Shown: positions 61,438-64,000 of the stretch, one piece after another | Position numbering within the stretch: position 1 is the first letter of the stretch | How the letters are laid out: the number at the start of each line of letters is the position of its first letter | NCBI RefSeq assembly: GCF_007992215.1 | Contig: NZ_BJZV01000002.1 | Span: 248,001 to 312,000, forward strand | Origin: Methylobacterium gnaphalii | GTDB taxonomy: Bacteria; Pseudomonadota; Alphaproteobacteria; Rhizobiales; Beijerinckiaceae | Length of the DNA stretch: 64,000 bases | Reading direction: 5' to 3' | The notes under the pieces: generated by a model | Database searches by the model: none | What the model saw: only the letters and a program-made list of their open reading frames with translations | What the model was told of the DNA's origin: nothing | Program-made: the position numbers and the translations under genes

Positions 61438-61628
61438 CACTACAGCGGCCTAGCTTGGTGCGTGGACAGCCAGACCTGGTGGCACCTGCCTGCCAACCGC
61501 GTCCTGGAAGAGGCCACCGGCGACTACGTCAGACGCCCGTCGGCCAAAGCCGCCTAATCGCCCTGGTCGCTTGCTCCACCCTGCAGACAATGGACCCGTC
61601 ACCCCCTCTCGAAGGAGACCCCACCCCC

Positions 61629-62231
61629 ATGAGCATCCGTCGCATGTTCGTCGCCGCCATCCTGGCCATGCTGGCCGCCCCCCGCCTCGTCCTCGAAGGC
61701 GGCAAGTGGGTCCTGCGCAGCCTGTTCGCCCCACCCGTCGGTGCCCACGCCGAGGTCGAGGACATGATGGACGCCGTCCGGCACGCCGCGGCCCCGACTG
61801 CGCCCCCGGCGGCGGACACCGTCCAGGCCGAGGACATCGTCCGCGTCGCCGCCCCGTTCGTGTCCCGGACACCGTCCGAGACCGAGGAGGCCATCGTCGC
61901 ATGGGGGCGCGTCGCCCGGACGTACGCCGTCTCCCGCCTGTCTGACGAGCCCGAGCCCGACATGCGCATCCTCGACGAATCCGCCGAGGTCTGGTTGCGG
62001 CGGCTGAGCGATCAGGAGTGCATGAGGCTCCTCGATTTCGGGGCGCGCCGCGTCAGCGACCACATGACAGGTTCGCACCTGATCCCCGGCCTGACCCGCT
62101 GCCTCGTCCGCCCGGAGTGGATGCCCCCGCTGGAGCTCGCGAGCGTCGACGGCGACGAGCTCTACGAGAGCGTCCGGGCTGACCTCGCCCGGGACCCCGG
62201 CCTCGTCCCAGGCTACCGCGTCGCCGCCTGA
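61629..62231 (+). CDS. hypothetical protein with N-terminal membrane segment (200 residues)
   Basis: The 200-residue product begins MSIRRMFVAAILAMLAAPRL, a hydrophobic N-terminus that may be a membrane anchor or uncleaved signal. A polar Ala/Pro-rich linker and a C-terminal region follow (ETEEAIVAWGRVARTYAV, DQECMRLLDFGARRVSDHM). GAAGGAG lies about 13 bases before the ATG at 61629. The frame is open back into 61116, but that part is the wrong frame for the neighbouring gene. Followed by a terminator. No family recognised. Confidence 0.6.
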   Translation: MSIRRMFVAAILAMLAAPRLVLEGGKWVLRSLFAPPVGAHAEVEDMMDAVRHAAAPTAPPAADTVQAEDIVRVAAPFVSRTPSETEEAIVAWGRVARTYAVSRLSDEPEPDMRILDESAEVWLRRLSDQECMRLLDFGARRVSDHMTGSHLIPGLTRCLVRPEWMPPLELASVDGDELYESVRADLARDPGLVPGYRVAA

Positions 62232-62250
62232 CGCCACCCCCGGAACGGCC

Positions 62251-62280
62251 AAGGCCCGCCTCCTTCCGGGGGCGGGCCTT
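62251..62280 (+). terminator. terminator after the 61629-62231 gene
   Basis: A perfect 10-bp stem (AAGGCCCGCC / GGCGGGCCTT) with a 10-base loop starts 19 bases after the stop and is followed by TCGTTTG. Confidence 0.7.
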
Positions 62281-62414
62281 TCGTTTGCCTGCGCACGCCT
62301 GCGACAGCCTGCCACGCTAGGGATGTACGATTTCAGTTGTCCCTTGCCCTGTGCGCATCTGTGCGCACACGAGATGCTGACGTCGTGCGCACGTCAGCAC
62401 GCGAGGACATCACG

Positions 62415-62768
62415 TCATGCCGCACGGCGGGCGGCGGCCTCCTTGGCGGCGCGGATCGGGCGGGCCTCGGCCTCCAGGGCGCGGCTTCGCATCCGGGCGA
62501 GCTCGTCCCGGAGCCGGGCGTTCTCTGTGCGGAGGGCGGCGGCTTCGGCACGGAGGCGGGCGGCCTCTTGCTGGGCGGCAACGAGCTCCCGGCGCTGGCG
62601 CTCGACGGCGGCGACGGCGCGCTGGGCCGCCGACATGTTCCGGCAGGCTTGCTCGTAGTCGGCGTCAGCCTGGCGCTGCCGGGCATCCTGGATGCAGGAG
62701 GCTGCAACGCCGGCCAGGGCGAGGCCACCGCGGTCGAAGGTGCTGGCAATCCCGTGTGCGCTCGTCAT
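62415..62768 (-). CDS. coiled-coil hypothetical protein (117 residues)
   Basis: After a short hydrophobic N-terminus (FDRGGLALAGVAASCIQDAR) the protein is a continuous Ala/Arg/Glu-rich coiled coil (ELVAAQQEAARLRAEAAALR, TENARLRDELARMRSRALEA). AGGAGG precedes the ATG at 62768. It is likely a small membrane-associated or structural protein of the element, of the type that resembles phage spanin or Rz proteins in size, but without a lysis cassette this is only a guess. Confidence 0.6.
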   Translation of the reverse strand: MTSAHGIASTFDRGGLALAGVAASCIQDARQRQADADYEQACRNMSAAQRAVAAVERQRRELVAAQQEAARLRAEAAALRTENARLRDELARMRSRALEAEARPIRAAKEAAARRAA

Positions 62769-62953
62769 GGCGGCCTCCTGCGTAGGTGAGGCCACGTTCT
62801 CAGCTCAGGGACTCGGCGTCGACCTGGCGTCAAGGGTTATCCCTGGACTGCGGGATGGATTGGACACCGCCGCAGGAGATTGTTTCCACCATCGTTAGCG
62901 CCCCGTTACTTCAGCGAACAGTAACGCCATATCTTGGAGGACACCGTCCCGCC

Positions 62954-63337
62954 TCAGCGCAGGCGAAGCCGCTGCTGGAGGGCCTCGATGGCCGCCGCCT
63001 TCGTCACTGGCTGCCCCTCGACCTTGCCGCGGCGGATGCCCCGGAGCGCGTCCCGCAGGACAACCTCAAGGTCGAGCTCCATCCCCTTGGCGCTGCCCTG
63101 CGCGCGCATCCGCCCGACGACGTCGGCGCGCTCCAGTGCACCCACGAGGGCACCGACGATGGCGACATCCACGGCCCGCAGGTCAGGCAGGCCGGCATTC
63201 TTGCGGGCCTGGCGCTCGATGCGCTTGCGCTCGGCATCAGAGATCTGCGGCGGGGGAACGGGGAGCGGCTCGGGCTCCAGGAAGAACCGAGAGAGGTCAG
63301 CCGGCGCGGGGAAGGTGTCGATGGTGTCGAAGCCCAT
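62954..63337 (-). CDS. hypothetical protein (127 residues)
   Basis: The 127-residue product begins MGFDTIDTFPAPADLSRFFL and has a Pro-rich N-terminal third. A basic helical part follows (DAERKRIERQARKNAGLPDL, then ADVVGRMRAQGSAKGMELDL). AAGAGG lies before the ATG at 63337. No family recognised. It is read in the same direction as the coiled-coil gene, 185 bases upstream of it. Confidence 0.55.
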   Translation of the reverse strand: MGFDTIDTFPAPADLSRFFLEPEPLPVPPPQISDAERKRIERQARKNAGLPDLRAVDVAIVGALVGALERADVVGRMRAQGSAKGMELDLEVVLRDALRGIRRGKVEGQPVTKAAAIEALQQRLRLR

Positions 63338-63450
63338 TGGATGCCTCTTTGGTAACGAACCAGGGTGCGGCTGTTGGGCGAAATGCACAAGGGTCCAATG
63401 CTTCCGGCGGACGGCGTCCTCAGGGCCGGACGAGCCCTTAACCAAAAACT

Positions 63451-63687
63451 TTGCGGACGGTGTCCGGGGCCGCAGTGGAGTTTCGCAGGTCAGGCTGGAG
63501 CGTCAATTCCTGCCTCCATCGCCAAGACCTTCTGCTCCTCGCGGCCCGTTTTGCCATCGACCTCGGGACCGCCTCCAAGACGCCGGAATGGCTGAGTGCC
63601 CAGGATGCCGCCCTGCTCTTCCGCCTCGCCTACCGCACGATGAAGACTGCCTTCGAACGCATGCAGGCGACGCTGCTAGCCGAATGA
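63451..63687 (+). CDS. doubtful small hypothetical protein
   Basis: The frame starts with TTG and has no clear ribosome-binding site. The C-terminal part (PEWLSAQDAALLFRLAYRTM, KTAFERMQATLLAE) has a plausible helical composition, so this may be a real short gene with an unrecognised start or the remnant of a longer one. Low confidence. Confidence 0.3.
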   Translation: MRTVSGAAVEFRRSGWSVNSCLHRQDLLLLAARFAIDLGTASKTPEWLSAQDAALLFRLAYRTMKTAFERMQATLLAE

Positions 63688-63796
63688 CCCTTCCCTGGCG
63701 GATGTTGCGCAACCACGTGGGCGCGGCGGCATGCGTCCACCGTGACGACCTCGCCTTCATCGGCATGCCTGTCGGCGGGGTGCCCGACAGTCACGG

Positions 63797-64000
<204 letters not shown>

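Noticed and set aside
61116..61628. long N-terminal extension of the 200-residue protein at 61629
   Set aside because: It overlaps the 61192-61437 frame in a different register, is Arg/Pro/Gly-rich, and begins inside the IS target duplication; ATG 61629 has a suitable ribosome-binding site.

Overview
The window reads as chromosomal DNA of a GC-rich methylotrophic alphaproteobacterium of the Methylobacterium/Methylorubrum type. This is an inference from gene content, with no marker such as rRNA or mxaF/xoxF present: FlbT beside tandem short flagellins, Omp25-like barrels, a PduO-type cobalamin adenosyltransferase next to ETF and 3-hydroxybutyryl-CoA dehydrogenase, the pal-cpoB-tilS-ftsH-glmM order, YqjD/YqjE-like stress genes, and a promoter matching the EcfG general stress consensus.

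Layout. 1-8.6 kb: end of a DUF4175/TIGR02302 membrane protein, a PagL-like outer-membrane enzyme, cobalamin adenosyltransferase, etfBA, hbd, a quinone reductase, upp and a PilZ protein. 8.7-11.8 kb: two tandem flagellins and divergent flbT. 11.8-15.4 kb: glgX and otsA (glycogen/trehalose). 15.4-18.0 kb: a membrane stress operon behind an EcfG-like promoter. 18-25.4 kb: pxpBC, a PfkB kinase with a divergent GntR regulator, uvsE, a small hydrolase, a GST and small secreted or membrane proteins. 25.6-29.5 kb: a compact polysaccharide cassette (O-antigen-ligase/Wzy-like protein, acyltransferase 3, GH10 xylanase-like protein). 29.5-32.8 kb: three outer-membrane beta-barrels. 33-39.5 kb: pal, cpoB, tilS, ftsH, glmM on the minus strand. 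39.7-44.2 kb: an orphan Hpt/response-regulator pair, divergent WcbI-like and GSCFA proteins, hemC and a monooxygenase-like protein. 45-49.1 kb: a four-gene minus-strand cassette (GNAT-like protein, acyl carrier protein, AMP-forming ligase, PLP decarboxylase). 49.4-54.6 kb: a microprotein, flhA, a YflT-like stress protein, and kpsE/kpsT-like capsule export genes. tRNA-Ser(GGA) lies at 54.8 kb.

From about 55.81 kb to the window end the DNA looks acquired. The 3' half of a CAT-anticodon tRNA (49 nt, no 5' half) sits beside a tyrosine recombinase with an overlapping excisionase-like gene, followed by a metallophosphoesterase, several unrecognised small genes, an IS481-type insertion sequence whose 27-bp inverted repeats and 7-bp target duplication can be read directly, and the C-terminus of a copper-type P1B ATPase. 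This fits one end of an integrative element inserted into a tRNA gene; the other end is not in the window.

The strongest candidate for an undescribed system is the 45-49 kb cassette. Its ligase, carrier protein and decarboxylase parallel the carrier-bound amino acid decarboxylation of butirosin biosynthesis and the exosortase-A-associated ligase/decarboxylase pairs, but no exosortase, glycosyltransferase or antibiotic genes accompany it here.
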